20,654 nt of DNA from Ophiothrix spiculata (Eukaryota; Echinodermata; Ophiuroidea; Amphilepidida; Ophiotrichidae). Numbering within the stretch: position 1 is the stretch's first letter; each line of letters starts with the position of its first letter. The position numbers were made by a program, and so were the translations under genes. Below the pieces are notes generated by a model. That model was not told the DNA's origin and searched no databases. It was given only the letters and a program-made list of their open reading frames with translations. The stretch lies in assembly GCA_000969725.1 (NCBI GenBank), contig JXSR01S034669.1; one strand, written 5' to 3'. Positions 19,494 through 20,654 of this stretch are shown here, one piece after another.

Positions 19494-19629
19494 CATAAAT
19501 CGTTCAAAACATTGAATTTTGAATTTGTACAGGTTTTTATTCAAGTATAGTCCAGTCAAATGCTAAGGAAATAGGGATGGGCACCGCCATGGCTGTTAGA
19601 AAATAAGCTTCAGCTTCATCCATACCATA

Positions 19630-20074
19630 TGTGACCCGTCATATCGAAAGGTACCTTAAGGGTCCCAAAATCAAAATGGATTTTTTGGTCTCATCTGAAA
19701 GCTGAGATTTTAAGCTTTAAAATGACACCTTACTTTTGGTAATTGGATGTTCGGTTGGTAAGTTACATCCAAATTGGCAAAAGGCATCGGCTGATTCGGA
19801 AAACTATAGTTCTGAGAAAATCAAGTTTGAAATTTCTGAACTGGTAAAACTTGAATGGAGAAAGGATTTTTATCTGTATTTTTAAAACATTTATTTAATG
19901 TTTTAGATGTTGGAACCTGATTAATATGATAGAATACACTTCAAAGGTAATGTTTCTGATGAAATTAGAAATTCAACCTTGGACATGATTTTTGGCAATA
20001 CCCAGCTTCAATGGCCTGTATCTCGTAATTTACTATGCCGATATTAAGGTACCTTTTCGATATGACGGGTCACA
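19630..20074 (-). mobile_element. 445-bp MITE, TA target duplication, copy 2 (inverted relative to copy 1)
   Basis: The left end is TGTGACCCGTCATATCG, the right end is CGATATGACGGGTCACA, and TA flanks both sides (19628-19629, 20075-20076). The interior matches the reverse complement of 2732-3167, for example CTCGTAATTTACTATGCCG here against CGGCATAGTAAATTACGAG there. It is non-coding and lies in the intron after the last exon in view. Confidence 0.88.
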
Positions 20075-20310
20075 TAATGTATATTTACCTTACATTTTTA
20101 TTCTATAATCTCTAGAACAAACTTGTCTCATATGGTATCGAATGAGTCTTGTTATTTTACTGGTTTAGTGCCGAAGGTTTTTTAAGTGTTGCTCAGTTAA
20201 ATCATGGACATTCTATTACGCCCATGGTTATATGTTCATAGCAACAACTCATCCTGTAAATGCCAAAAAGTCGTAAGTGCAAAAGCGGCCATTTATCATG
20301 AATTAGCATA

Positions 20311-20497
20311 CTGTATAAGTGGTTTATTTCGCGCTCAAAGCGCGAAAATAAATGTAGCGCGAAAAGTAGTATTTATATACCGCCGCACGTTAAAAAATTC
20401 ACAAGCGCGAAATTAAAAGCGTGTGAAATGATTCAAAATAACTCGAAATAAGGATTTGCGCGAAAATAACTGAGCGCGAAAATATTAGCGTTTACAG
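20311..20497. mobile_element. 187-bp TA-flanked MITE with GCGCGAAA repeats
   Basis: The left end CTGTATAAGTGGTTTATTTC and the right end GAAAATATTAGCGTTTACAG are imperfect inverted repeats, with TA on both sides (20309-20310, 20498-20499). The interior has at least five GCGCGAAA words, all in the same direction, separated by AT-rich spacers. It is non-coding; an overlapping 70-codon frame is incidental. Confidence 0.7.
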
Positions 20498-20621
20498 TAC
20501 TACATAGTGTCCAGTGGCTCTTGAAATGGTCACCTGAAAAACAATGTCAAAAGCAACTTACAGAACTTGGGAGGGTTTTTTATGCTAGTAACAAGGGGTT
20601 GAATGGATATAATTTATGATA

Positions 20622-20654
20622 ACATGTTTTGAAATTATTTAGAGGTGCATAATC
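20622..20654. mobile_element. Start of a second copy of the 18840-19054 MITE family, cut by window end
   Basis: ACATGTTTTGAAATTATTTA and the following AGAGGTGCATAATC are identical to 18953-18986. The rest lies outside the window. Alternatively this is a partial copy beginning in mid-element. Confidence 0.75.

Overview
This window looks like animal nuclear DNA, most likely from a marine invertebrate. It is AT-rich, has no long open reading frames, and contains short exons with GT-AG splice sites, tRNA-derived SINEs, several families of short inverted-repeat DNA transposons (MITEs) and a LINE remnant. The repeat style recalls an echinoderm, hemichordate or other marine invertebrate, but the species cannot be fixed from sequence alone. 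No bacterial-type operon, rRNA gene or CRISPR array is visible.

The only host gene I can support lies on the + strand and is seen in part. Four internal exons (4321-4440, 16518-16621, 18254-18407, 18626-18823) join in frame (phases 0, 2, 0) into about 192 residues that are almost wholly alpha-helical coiled coil, rich in E, K, Q and L. The first intron in view is about 12 kb, the second about 1.6 kb and the third about 0.2 kb. Neither the start codon nor the stop codon is in the window. I do not recognise the family.

The rest is intronic or flanking DNA filled with mobile elements. 1-4320 holds a tRNA-Ala-like SINE, a 436-bp TA-flanked MITE and hairpins just upstream of the first exon. In the 12-kb intron, 4441-9567 holds an inverted partial copy of the SINE, a 16-bp GC palindrome, a possible pogo-like end, two further SINE-like units and a hAT-like terminus. 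9568-15548 is dominated by four same-direction copies of an unclassified ~0.5-kb repeat (A-D), in two subfamilies arranged alpha-beta-beta-alpha. These are separated by a foldback element, a hAT-like MITE with an 8-bp target duplication, and a decayed minus-strand LINE 3' end inserted into copy C's flank. 15591-16295 holds a second hAT-like MITE nested in another element end, a ~250-bp pyrimidine tract and a 13-G run. Downstream of the last exon, 18840-20654, at least four different inverted-repeat elements lie nearly end to end, and the window ends inside a second copy of the first of them.

The most interesting unexplained item is the A-D repeat. Its ~180-bp core is much better conserved than its edges, it has no obvious coding potential or terminal repeats, and all four copies point the same way inside one intron.
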